A stretch of 23,267 nt of DNA from Bacillota bacterium (lineage in GTDB: Bacteria; Bacillota; Clostridia; Lachnospirales; WQUN01). This document shows, piece by piece, positions 8,572 through 14,663 of this stretch. The position numbers were made by a program, and so were the translations under genes. The stretch's first letter is position 1. Every line of letters begins with the position of its first letter. The notes below the pieces were generated by a model, which worked only from the letters and a program-made list of their open reading frames with translations, was not told the DNA's origin and made no database searches. The stretch is taken from the NCBI GenBank assembly GCA_009782085.1, contig WQUN01000144.1, forward strand, positions 1 to 23,267. The letters run 5' to 3'.

Positions 8572-9237
8572 CTATTTTACCGTTATCAAATCCTTTATCT
8601 GCTCATACTTCGCGTCCCCGATGCCGGAGACGTTCTTAATGTCCGAAATATCCCCGAACGCGCCGTTTTTAGTCCTGTATTCGATGATCGCCTTCGCGGT
8701 CGCCGGGCCGATGCCGGGCAAGGCGTCCAGGCCGGCCTCGCCGGCGGTGTTTATGTTCACCGGCCCGGCGTTTTCGCCGCCGGCGTCCGCCGCTTGCGCC
8801 TCCTGTATCACGGGCACTTCGTCCTCACCGTCCCCGATTTTCGGCACGGTGATCTGCTCGCCGTCCGATAAGGGCGAGGCCAGGTTTATCCGCTCCAGAT
8901 CGGCCTCGTCCGTGGCCCCGCCGGCCATGGTCAGCGCGTCGTTTACGCGGCTGCCCGCGTCGGCCTCGTATACGCCGGGGTTGACGACCTCGCCGGTTAT
9001 GTAGACCACGATCTTGCCCGCCGGCGTTTCGTCGGGAACCGCCGCCTCCGCGGAGAACACGGCGTCGGAAGGGATTTCGGGGAGAGGGGCCTCCTTCCGG
9101 AGCACGTACACGTCCTTTCCCTGCGCCAGCCAGCCGCGCATATACAATATACCGGCGACCAGCACGACGAGCCCCGCGATGAACGGCGCCCTGCGCTCCC
9201 TGACGAATCTGAAGAGGATCCTGAAGGTTGACTTCAT
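8572..9237 (-). CDS. comEA: Competence protein ComEA, DNA receptor
   Basis: This 221-aa protein has a short cytoplasmic N-terminus and one membrane anchor (about 19-36). A linker is followed by an SLBB domain (about 74-132, with VVYITGEVVNPGVYE and GGATDEADL), then a C-terminal tandem helix-hairpin-helix DNA-binding domain (about 160-221). The HhH signature is VNINTAGEAGLDALPGIG followed by KAIIEYR. It binds incoming double-stranded DNA outside the membrane and hands it to the ComEC channel. The upstream SD is modest (GGGTGA, 7 nt before the ATG). It is the first gene of the long minus-strand run. It lies about 2.4 kb upstream of comEC, rather than directly adjacent as is common. Confidence 0.95.
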   Translation of the reverse strand: MKSTFRILFRFVRERRAPFIAGLVVLVAGILYMRGWLAQGKDVYVLRKEAPLPEIPSDAVFSAEAAVPDETPAGKIVVYITGEVVNPGVYEADAGSRVNDALTMAGGATDEADLERINLASPLSDGEQITVPKIGDGEDEVPVIQEAQAADAGGENAGPVNINTAGEAGLDALPGIGPATAKAIIEYRTKNGAFGDISDIKNVSGIGDAKYEQIKDLITVK

Positions 9238-9289
9238 TAATCATTCACCCGATTTTTCACCAGCGGTGATTTTATCTTTTGCATTCGCA

Positions 9290-9318
9290 TTGTACACGCG
9301 CTTGTTTTGTGTTATTAT
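9290..9318 (+). promoter_or_regulatory. Candidate sigma-A promoter for the carboxypeptidase gene
   Basis: TTGTAC (9290-9295) and TATTAT (9313-9318) are separated by 17 bp and lie about 70 bp before the ATG at 9387. The same A/T-rich patch reads TATAAT on the minus strand and could contribute to divergent comEA transcription, but no matching -35 is seen on that side. Confidence 0.5.
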
Positions 9319-9386
9319 ACATTAAGTGGTTTCGGAATTCCATAGGGATTACGCATAAGTTATTATTTTGTCCGCGGGAGCTTGTA

Positions 9387-11033
9387 ATGCAAATGACGTT
9401 TATGAACAACACGCTTCTGAAAAACACGCTTTTGAAAACCATGTTCTTCATCCTGCTTCTGCCGCCGCCCGCGTTTCCGGCGTATCCGCCGGCCGCGGCC
9501 CGCGCCGCGTCAACGACCGGTTCCGGCATAGGCGTGGCTACCGTATCGCCGGCGGACGAAACGTCTCAGGACGAAACGCCGGCGGACGAAACGCCTCAGG
9601 GCGAAATGCCTCCGGCCAAAATACCGGCGGCCGAAATACCTAAATCCGTGGCGGGGGACGCGTCCGAACCCGTCCGGGCCCCCGACCCTCCGGAACTCGC
9701 CGCCGGCTCCGCCGTGCTTATGGACGCCGGGACCGGAAACGTCCTTTATTCGAAAAATATGTACGTCACCGAATACCCGGCGAGCGTCACGAAGGTGCTG
9801 ACGGCGCTTCTGGCGCTCGAGGCCGGCGAGGACGATTTGGAACAGAGGATATCTTTCTCGCGCGACGCCGTGTACAGCCTGCCATACAACTCCAGCAACA
9901 TCGCGATGAACGAGGGGGACACGCTCTCCCTGTCGGACGCGCTCTACGGCCTGCTGATGGCCTCGGCCAACGAGGTGGCCAACGCCGTCGCCGAACACTT
10001 CGGCGGCTCGGCAGAGGGCTTCGCGGACATGATGAACAGACGGGCCGCGGAGCTCGGCGCGAAAAACACCCACTTTGTGAACCCGAACGGCCTCCACGAC
10101 CCCGACCACTACACCTGCGCCTACGACATGGCCCTGTTCATGCGGGAAGCCGTGAAGCACCCGTTCTTTGTCAAGGCGATCTCGACCGTCAGCTATAAGA
10201 TCCCGCCCACCGAGACGCAGCCGCTGGAGCGTCCGCTGTATAACCAGGACAAGATGATAACGCCCGGCAAATACTTCTACGAGGGGGTCGTCGGCGGCAA
10301 AACGGGCTTTACCGACGAGGCGCAGCATACCTTGGTAACATACGCCGCGAAAGACGGGATCGGGCTCGTCGCGGTTGTCATGGACGAGGCCGGCATGGAC
10401 CATTACACGGACACGGCGGCGCTGCTGGACTACGGCTTCGGCGGCTTTCACGAGGTCAGGCTTTTTGACGCGGCCGGCTACTCCGTTTTGGCGGACGTGG
10501 CACAGCCGTATGCGGACGGCGGCGGACATACCGTTAAGATAAAAGCGCGCGCGGAAGCCGGCGTCGAGGGGCTTTTCACACTCGGCGCGGACAAAAGCGC
10601 GGTCCGGCTCTCGCCGGAGTTCAAGTCCGGCCTGAAAGCGCCGATAGCCGAGGGCGACGAGATCGGGACCCTTTACGTTATGTACGGCGGCGCGGAACTC
10701 GCCAGCGTAAAACTCCTGGCCGCGGAGAGCGTTTCCCTGGAGCAAACGCAGACGCCTACCGCAGCCCCGGCGGCCCGTCAGGCGGCGGAAGAGCCGCCGG
10801 ATAACGGAAACGCCGCCGGAGAGGCAACCGCGGTGGACGCCATCATGAACGCCATAAAGTGGATATTGATCATCGCGGGCGTCGTGATTTTCGGCCTCAT
10901 TACGGCCGCCGTCTTTTTGCGCAGGGCAAGGCGCCGCCGCAGAAAAGCGCGCGCCCTCAGATACGCGCCGGGCGTCAGGGTCGGCGTCCGTCGGCCGCGC
11001 GCGGGCGAATGGAGCACGCGGCGGTACAGATAA
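9387..11033 (+). CDS. D-alanyl-D-alanine carboxypeptidase (DacF/PBP5-like)
   Basis: This 548-aa class C low-molecular-mass penicillin-binding protein trims the terminal D-Ala from peptidoglycan stem peptides outside the membrane. It has a signal-like hydrophobic N-terminus (about 15-33), then a Pro/Ala/Glu-rich linker with imperfect repeats (50-105). The transpeptidase-fold domain carries SVTK (catalytic Ser133/Lys136), SAN (193-195) and KTG (305-307). A PBP5-like beta domain follows, then a second variable linker. Unusually, a true C-terminal membrane helix (about 490-515) ends in a strongly basic tail. I chose the ATG at 9387, with GGGAG 6 nt upstream; an ATG five codons later and upstream frames lack an SD. 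It heads a two-gene operon with the URO-D-like gene. Confidence 0.93.
   Translation: MQMTFMNNTLLKNTLLKTMFFILLLPPPAFPAYPPAAARAASTTGSGIGVATVSPADETSQDETPADETPQGEMPPAKIPAAEIPKSVAGDASEPVRAPDPPELAAGSAVLMDAGTGNVLYSKNMYVTEYPASVTKVLTALLALEAGEDDLEQRISFSRDAVYSLPYNSSNIAMNEGDTLSLSDALYGLLMASANEVANAVAEHFGGSAEGFADMMNRRAAELGAKNTHFVNPNGLHDPDHYTCAYDMALFMREAVKHPFFVKAISTVSYKIPPTETQPLERPLYNQDKMITPGKYFYEGVVGGKTGFTDEAQHTLVTYAAKDGIGLVAVVMDEAGMDHYTDTAALLDYGFGGFHEVRLFDAAGYSVLADVAQPYADGGGHTVKIKARAEAGVEGLFTLGADKSAVRLSPEFKSGLKAPIAEGDEIGTLYVMYGGAELASVKLLAAESVSLEQTQTPTAAPAARQAAEEPPDNGNAAGEATAVDAIMNAIKWILIIAGVVIFGLITAAVFLRRARRRRRKARALRYAPGVRVGVRRPRAGEWSTRRYR
9549..9640 (+). repeat. Imperfect 18-bp coding repeats in the carboxypeptidase linker
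   Basis: Units built around GCGGACGAAACG recur four to five times with increasing divergence. They encode P-A-D-E-T-S/P-Q-style hexapeptides (residues about 55-85). This looks like slippage-driven expansion of a wall-spanning linker. Confidence 0.6.
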
Positions 11034-11051
11034 ACTTAAACAGGAGGGTAA

Positions 11052-12131
11052 ATGTCAATGACTTCCATCGAAAGAGTGCAGCGTTTATTCGCCCACAAAA
11101 AGCCCGACCGCATCGGGCTGTACGAGCACTTCTGGGGCGACACCGGCGCGAAATGGGCGGCGGACGGCAAGATCAAAGAGTGCGAGGATTTATCCGGCCT
11201 GTACCCGTTCGACATCGGCATGGCCGGCTGGCCGAACATGGCCGTGGATATCGATTTCAAATGGGAGAAGATCGCCGAGGACGAGGATACCGTGACCGGC
11301 AAGGACGGCAACGGCGCGATCATGCGCCGCCACAAGAAGCACGATTCCACGCCGGAGCACATCGGCTTTACCGTCACCTGCAAAAAGGAGTGGGAGGAGT
11401 TCGCGAAGCCGAGGCTCACGTTCAGCGAGCGGCGGCTTGACTACGAAGCCTACCGCAAAGCCAAGGCCGAGACTGCCGAAAGGGGCAGGTTTTTCATGTG
11501 CTCGCACGGTATGCCGTTCGAGAACATGAAGGACCTCTGCGGGCACGAGCACATGCTGGTCGGCATGGCGCTCGAGCCGGAGTGGGTCTTCGACATGGCC
11601 AACACCTATATAGACCTTTATATCGCCTTGCTGTCCGACCTGTTCGCCAAGGAGGGCAAGCCGGACGGGATATTCGTCTACGAGGACATGGGCTTCAAGG
11701 AGCGCCCGTTCATGTCCCCCGCGATGTACAAAGAGCTGGTCATGCCCGCGCACAAAAAGTTCATGGACTTCGCGCACGGCATGAATCTGCCGGTGATGAT
11801 GCACTCCTGCGGCTTCGTGGAGCCCCTACTGCCCTATATGGTCGAGGCCGGGATCGACGGGCTCCAGGCCATGGAGGTCAAGGCCGGGATGAACCTTCTG
11901 CGGATATATAAAAACTTCGGCGACAAGATCGCTTTGATGGGCGGGATCGACGTCCGCGAGCTGGAGTCCAACGACAGGAAGCGCATCGACGCCGAGCTCG
12001 GGGCGAAGATACCCGTCGTGAAAGAGGGCTTCGCCTACTTCCTGCACACGGATCACTCCGTGCCCAAGACGGTGGATTTCGAAACCTACGGGTATTTTGT
12101 GGAAAAAGGGCTTGAGCTGGGGACGTATTAA
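11052..12131 (+). CDS. Uroporphyrinogen decarboxylase-superfamily protein (MtaA/CmuA-like methyltransferase type)
   Basis: This 359-aa TIM-barrel protein belongs to the URO-D superfamily. The N-terminus MTSIERVQRLFAHKKPDRI is the common superfamily opening. MMHSCG (His251-x-Cys253) resembles the zinc-binding H-x-C of corrinoid/CoM methyltransferases such as MtaA rather than haem-pathway HemE. LHTDHSVP (331-338) is the conserved C-terminal strand. No haem genes and no corrinoid-protein gene are nearby, so substrate and partner are unknown. AGGAGG at 11042-11047 serves either the ATG at 11052 (4-nt spacing) or one at 11058 (10 nt). It begins 18 bp after the carboxypeptidase stop, so it is co-transcribed with a cell-wall gene, an odd pairing. 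Its stop overlaps the convergent transglutaminase stop. Confidence 0.85.
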   Translation: MSMTSIERVQRLFAHKKPDRIGLYEHFWGDTGAKWAADGKIKECEDLSGLYPFDIGMAGWPNMAVDIDFKWEKIAEDEDTVTGKDGNGAIMRRHKKHDSTPEHIGFTVTCKKEWEEFAKPRLTFSERRLDYEAYRKAKAETAERGRFFMCSHGMPFENMKDLCGHEHMLVGMALEPEWVFDMANTYIDLYIALLSDLFAKEGKPDGIFVYEDMGFKERPFMSPAMYKELVMPAHKKFMDFAHGMNLPVMMHSCGFVEPLLPYMVEAGIDGLQAMEVKAGMNLLRIYKNFGDKIALMGGIDVRELESNDRKRIDAELGAKIPVVKEGFAYFLHTDHSVPKTVDFETYGYFVEKGLELGTY

Positions 12132-12937
12132 TATTTCTTCACCACGCTGTAGTCCGCGTCCGCCTTGGCCTGGGAGAAAGCCATTTTGTATTTTTTGGCC
12201 GCGGCGTCGTACGTCGTGTCCATCTTGAACCACTTCCCGCCCAGCAGCGCCTCGTTCCAGGCGTGATAGCTCTCGACCTTGGTGCTGTAACCCATCTCCA
12301 GCCGGGTCGGGATGCCGGCGGAGCGCAGCGCGGCCGCGAACAGGGACGAGTAATCGTAGCAGATGCCCAGGTTCGTTTTGTAAGTGTCGTCGATCACCGG
12401 CAGATAACCGGAGAGCCGGCCCGCCGCGGCTTCCGCGGCCTTGTCGTAGTCGTAGGAGACGTTGTCGACGATGTAGCCGTAGACGAGGTCCAGCTTATCC
12501 TTAAGCCGGGCCCCGTCTTTTGTCAGCGCGGCGAAGCCTTTCATCGACTTCATTTCCGGCGCGAAATCGACGAGCTGGATGCTGTGCAGGTAAAGCTCCG
12601 CGTCGTCCGGCTCGTCGATGTTCACCGACGCCGTCGCGAAAGGGGAATAGGAATCCCCCGACAGGCCGCGCAAAACCGTGACGGTGTAGCCGCCCTTGCC
12701 CATCTGGAGCGGGAAGCGCGTCGGATCCTTGGTGAACAGGTCGTAGGTGTATTTTTCGTCGCCGTTTTTTATCATGACTTTGATTTTCTTCGAAAAATCG
12801 CCGGTATAGGTGACGGTCACGACGCCGGCGGAGGCCTTGGACGTGTCGATCGCGGCGGAGGGCGCGGCCGGGGCCGCGGCCGGGGCGAGGAACGTGATGA
12901 GCAGCGCCGCCGCGAAAAAGAACAGTTTTTTTCGCAT
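12128..12937 (-). CDS. Secreted transglutaminase-like cysteine protein
   Basis: This 269-aa protein has a Sec signal peptide (MRKK followed by a hydrophobic core, Ala-rich cleavage region about 20-28). An N-terminal beta-rich region (about 38-110) precedes a transglutaminase-core domain. The catalytic triad is visible as Cys193 in LGICYDYSS, His225 in YHAWNEA and Asp240 in FKMDTTYD, in the correct order and spacing. Such proteins act on cell-wall or extracellular protein substrates as proteases or amidases, or form crosslinks; which applies here is unknown. The ATG follows AAAGGA. It lies 73 bp after thiT on the same strand and may be read through from it. It converges on the URO-D gene with a 4-bp overlap. 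Confidence 0.85.
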   Translation of the reverse strand: MRKKLFFFAAALLITFLAPAAAPAAPSAAIDTSKASAGVVTVTYTGDFSKKIKVMIKNGDEKYTYDLFTKDPTRFPLQMGKGGYTVTVLRGLSGDSYSPFATASVNIDEPDDAELYLHSIQLVDFAPEMKSMKGFAALTKDGARLKDKLDLVYGYIVDNVSYDYDKAAEAAAGRLSGYLPVIDDTYKTNLGICYDYSSLFAAALRSAGIPTRLEMGYSTKVESYHAWNEALLGGKWFKMDTTYDAAAKKYKMAFSQAKADADYSVVKKY

Positions 12938-13010
12938 AATTTCATTCCTTTGGGGTTTTCCGTTTACCTATTTTGCCCCGTCCGCTCGGTTTTATGTTTT
13001 TTCCGCTGTA

Positions 13011-13682
13011 CTACGCCGCGCCGGCGTTTTTAATCCCCTCTATCGCCCGCCTGAACTGCGGGACCGCCAGCAGCGCGCAGGTTATGGCCATTTCGGGCAG
13101 TATGTACGAGAGATTGTAGACCGCCGAATAGAGAAAGACATTCTGGCCATTTGCGTAGCTTGCAAAAAACACGACGCCCGACATAAAGCTCATGCAGAAC
13201 AGACACAGACAGCCGGCGACGTAGCCGGTGATCAATCCGTACCTTATGTGTCTGAAAAATCCAGCCACGCCGAGCGCCCCAAAAGCCAGCGGATAGTCCA
13301 GGAGGATCTGGACGGGATGCACCGCCGGGGTGGAGCTTATTGCAAACCGGAGCAGGCCCTCCGACACCCCGGCTAGTATCCCCGCCTCCGGGCCGAACCA
13401 GTAGCCGGCGAGGACGATGAACAGCATACTGCAAAGGGTGACGTCCCCGCCCTGCGGCATCTGGAACAGCTTGATCCTCGAGAGGATCAGGGCCATGGCG
13501 ATGCAAATGGCGCAGTATGTAAGCGTCCTGACCGAAAACGGCTTCTTTCCAGCGATACCGGTTCTTACGCCGGCCTCCGCGCGCCGGCGCGACCTGGCGA
13601 TTAGCCCGGCCCCCGTCAAAGCCAGAGCTGCCAGCGCCGCGAAGCCCGTGATCACATGGCCGGCGGTCGTATCCCAAAACAT
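13011..13682 (-). CDS. thiT: Thiamine ECF transporter S component ThiT
   Basis: This 223-aa membrane protein is the thiamine-binding subunit of an energy-coupling-factor transporter; the shared ECF ATPases and T component are not in this window. Family signatures are RIKLFQMPQGGDVTL (69-83) followed by SMLFIVLAGYWFGPEAGILAG, and QILLDYPLAFGALG (125-138), plus about six membrane helices. Compared with typical ThiT (about 180-200 aa) it carries about 45 extra N-terminal residues that add a hydrophobic helix and a basic linker. I place the start at the ATG at 13682; a longer open frame runs upstream through the riboswitch leader and is not coding. Expression is controlled by the TPP riboswitch and attenuator directly upstream, which confirms the thiamine assignment. 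Confidence 0.93.
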   Translation of the reverse strand: MFWDTTAGHVITGFAALAALALTGAGLIARSRRRAEAGVRTGIAGKKPFSVRTLTYCAICIAMALILSRIKLFQMPQGGDVTLCSMLFIVLAGYWFGPEAGILAGVSEGLLRFAISSTPAVHPVQILLDYPLAFGALGVAGFFRHIRYGLITGYVAGCLCLFCMSFMSGVVFFASYANGQNVFLYSAVYNLSYILPEMAITCALLAVPQFRRAIEGIKNAGAA

Positions 13683-13726
13683 AAAAAGCCCCCCGTGTCG
13701 GATTGATTCGAAAATCCACAGGGGGC
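13683..13726 (-). terminator. Intrinsic terminator/attenuator overlapping the thiT SD
   Basis: On the minus strand a 10-bp stem (13717-13726 with 13688-13697, G/C-rich with one G-U) closes a 19-nt loop and is followed by TTTTT immediately before the thiT ATG. The 3' arm GGGGGGC is also the only SD-like sequence for thiT. The hairpin could therefore both stop transcription and hide the ribosome site. It is the expected OFF structure of the TPP riboswitch. Confidence 0.85.
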
Positions 13727-13739
13727 GCGGCAATACCCG

Positions 13740-13826
13740 AACCGGAAGCCGAAAACATTTACCCGGCGGCGAACCGGTTCGCCGTCGGCGAAACGGGGCC
13801 AAAGTTTTCCCGCATGGCAAATATAC
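13740..13826. mobile_element. Probable decayed copy of the TACCGG miniature element
   Basis: The left side, ACCGGAAGCCGAAAACATTT, matches the intact elements in about 20 of 24 positions around it. The right side keeps GTTTTC then CGCA, and an internal hairpin (GGCGAACC/GGTTCGCC) recalls the long copy at 14211. TA flanks are no longer clear. It sits between the TPP aptamer and the terminator of thiT. Confidence 0.45.
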
Positions 13827-13831
13827 GCGAG

Positions 13832-13909
13832 CCGCTTTCCTTCGCCGGCATTATCCGGAGCAGGTACGGAGGGTAAGTTCTCAGCCGGCAAAGCCAGCAC
13901 CCCTAGCGG
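13832..13909 (-). ncRNA. TPP riboswitch (THI element) controlling thiT
   Basis: The minus strand shows the conserved TPP aptamer segments in order: P1 5' arm CCGCT, then AGGGGTGC, GGCTGAGAA, ACCCTC, and ACCTGCTCCGGATAATGCC followed by GGCGAAGGAA, with the P1 3' arm AGCGG. CUGAGA and CUGGAUAAUGCC-type motifs are the pyrimidine- and pyrophosphate-binding hallmarks. It lies about 150 nt upstream of the thiT ATG and is followed by an intrinsic terminator, so thiamine pyrophosphate binding should switch thiT off by premature termination. Confidence 0.97.
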
Positions 13910-13931
13910 AAGATCGTTGAACTGCGAATAG

Positions 13932-13960
13932 ATTATAAGGCGCGCCCCGCGAAGTGTCAA
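13932..13960 (-). promoter_or_regulatory. Consensus sigma-A promoter for the thiT leader
   Basis: On the minus strand TTGACA (13955-13960) is followed after exactly 17 bp by TATAAT (13932-13937), a perfect consensus. The predicted start, near 13925, lies just before the TPP aptamer. Confidence 0.9.
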
Positions 13961-14007
13961 TTTTTTTCTTGCTTTTGGGCGCGGTTGCTTTTTTACTTTT
14001 TTACGCA

Positions 14008-14036
14008 TTGACAATTCCGCATATACCGCATAAAAT
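14008..14036 (+). promoter_or_regulatory. Strong plus-strand promoter with no protein gene behind it
   Basis: TTGACA (14008-14013), a 17-bp spacer and TAAAAT (14031-14036) form a near-consensus promoter directed away from thiT. Transcription from about 14043 meets a strong terminator about 110 nt later, with no credible ORF between. It is the proposed promoter of an antisense RNA. Confidence 0.7.
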
Positions 14037-14042
14037 AATCCT

Positions 14043-14151
14043 ATAATAGAAGCGCGCATGTCGCGTATAAGCGGCGGCCTGCCATTCTATCTCTAGCTAA
14101 AGTGCAAGAAATAGCCGACAAACCATGCCACTGGGTCGGCTATTTCTTTTT
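14043..14151 (+). ncRNA. Candidate small antisense RNA (type I antitoxin-like)
   Basis: A transcript of about 109 nt is predicted from the promoter at 14008-14036 to the T-run after the hairpin at 14106-14148. It would be fully complementary to the last codons and 3' end of the small hydrophobic peptide gene on the opposite strand (stop codon at 14140-14142). This 3'-overlapping convergent layout is that of txpA/ratA- and bsrG/SR4-type loci. It is predicted from signals alone; I know of no sequence-family match. A 12-codon ORF inside it lacks an SD. Confidence 0.5.
14106..14151. terminator. Shared hairpin terminator between convergent RNAs
   Basis: A perfect 14-bp stem (14106-14119 with 14135-14148) with a 15-nt loop is followed on the plus strand by a five-T run (14147-14151). 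On the minus strand the tail is weaker (CTTGCACTTT) but may still terminate the peptide mRNA. The peptide stop codon lies inside the stem. Confidence 0.85.
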
Positions 14152-14327
14152 GGTAATGTATGTCAGGAGGGCCAAAAGCAGGCCCGCCGCTTTGATAATC
14201 GTGTCGACTATACCGGATGCTGAAAACATTTGCCGACGACAAGCCGATTCGACGAACGCTTCAGCGGCGAATCGGCGACAGAGGAGGCTAATGTTTTCGC
14301 ACTCCGGTATATCTCATGCGCAGACAT
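14140..14327 (-). pseudogene. Small hydrophobic peptide gene (holin-like/type I toxin-like) split by a miniature element
   Basis: The 5' part starts at the ATG at 14327 (MSAHEI...), preceded by GGGAGG with 7-nt spacing. The 3' part ends at the TAG at 14140 and encodes IIKAAGLLLALLTYITKKK. Removing the 99-bp element at 14211-14309 plus one TA joins the parts in frame into a 28-residue peptide: MSAHEIVDTI, a hydrophobic helix LLLALLTYI, and a TKKK tail. That size, the hydrophobic core and the lysine end resemble putative holin-like and TxpA-type toxins; family membership is my inference. It has its own promoter (14421-14449), a 5' leader of about 90 nt and an antisense RNA candidate. In the present state the frame reads into the element, giving a chimeric peptide, so it should be inactive. 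The element supplies a possible new ATG for the 3' part, without an SD. Confidence 0.6.
14211..14309. mobile_element. TACCGG-family miniature inverted-repeat element, copy 1 (long form)
   Basis: This 99-bp element has imperfect terminal inverted repeats (TACCGGATGC...AAAACATT against AATGTTTTCGCACTCCGGTA) and is flanked by TA duplications (14209-14210 and 14310-14311). Relative to the 66-bp copies it has an extra internal hairpin (GCCGATTCG/CGAATCGGC). The right end contains AGAGGAGGCTAATG reading outward. It interrupts the small peptide gene. TA targeting suggests mobilisation by an IS630/Tc1-mariner-type transposase, none of which is in this window. Confidence 0.8.
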
Positions 14328-14420
14328 TCCATCACCTCCCTCGTAAAGCAAGATGAAAGATTCTTCACCCCCGAGGTAGGCAAGTCCTAACCGCCCCAAA
14401 CGCGCGACATGCGCAAAAGC

Positions 14421-14449
14421 ATTATAATCCGACATGAAACCGAATTCAA
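14421..14449 (-). promoter_or_regulatory. Promoter of the small peptide gene
   Basis: On the minus strand TTGAAT (14444-14449), 17 bp and TATAAT (14421-14426) place a transcription start near 14414, about 87 nt before the ATG at 14327. A promoter of this quality with an SD-equipped 28-codon frame supports the idea that the frame was a real gene. Confidence 0.65.
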
Positions 14450-14490
14450 GCGTTATTGAATCCGCACGTCCCATGGCGGCCTCGTCACCG

Positions 14491-14612
14491 CGGGACGCCG
14501 GGGGCGGCTGCGGGACGCCCAGGGAGGACACCCAGTCCAGTTACCTGAATCTTCCGATAACTCGGGACGCTAAGGGCGGCGCAAAACAGCGGGACGCCGA
14601 GGGCGGCGTCCC
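14491..14612. repeat. Cluster of GGGACGC repeats
   Basis: CGGGACGC occurs at 14491, 14511, 14563 and 14590, usually followed by CC/CT and AGGGCGG or GGGGCGG. The last copy closes a perfect hairpin at 14591-14612 (9-bp stem GGGACGCCG, loop AGGG). No coding signal is seen between 14450 and 14663. Confidence 0.6.
14591..14612 (-). terminator. Possible terminator of the mgtA operon
   Basis: The 9-bp GGGACGCCG/CGGCGTCCC hairpin lies about 50 nt downstream of the AlkZ-related stop codon on the minus strand and is followed there by GCTGTTTTGC. The T-run is short and interrupted, so termination is plausible but not secure. Confidence 0.35.
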
Positions 14613-14663
14613 CTACTTTATCAATCATGTCCCACGAAAATTTGCCGCACCCTCAAAAATCCG

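Noticed and set aside
13683..13820. A longer thiT with 46 additional N-terminal codons.
   Set aside because: The extension is the riboswitch expression platform and terminator; the ATG at 13682 follows the SD-like GGGGGGC.
14060..14098. A 12-codon ORF inside the plus-strand RNA.
   Set aside because: It has no SD and no recognisable character; the RNA is better explained as antisense.
14208..14531. A 107-codon minus-strand frame across the element and the peptide gene.
   Set aside because: It reads through the promoter, leader and inserted element. Only the segment from the ATG at 14327 has an SD, and the same residues (IYRSAKTLASS) recur at 19047-19247 simply because both contain the element.
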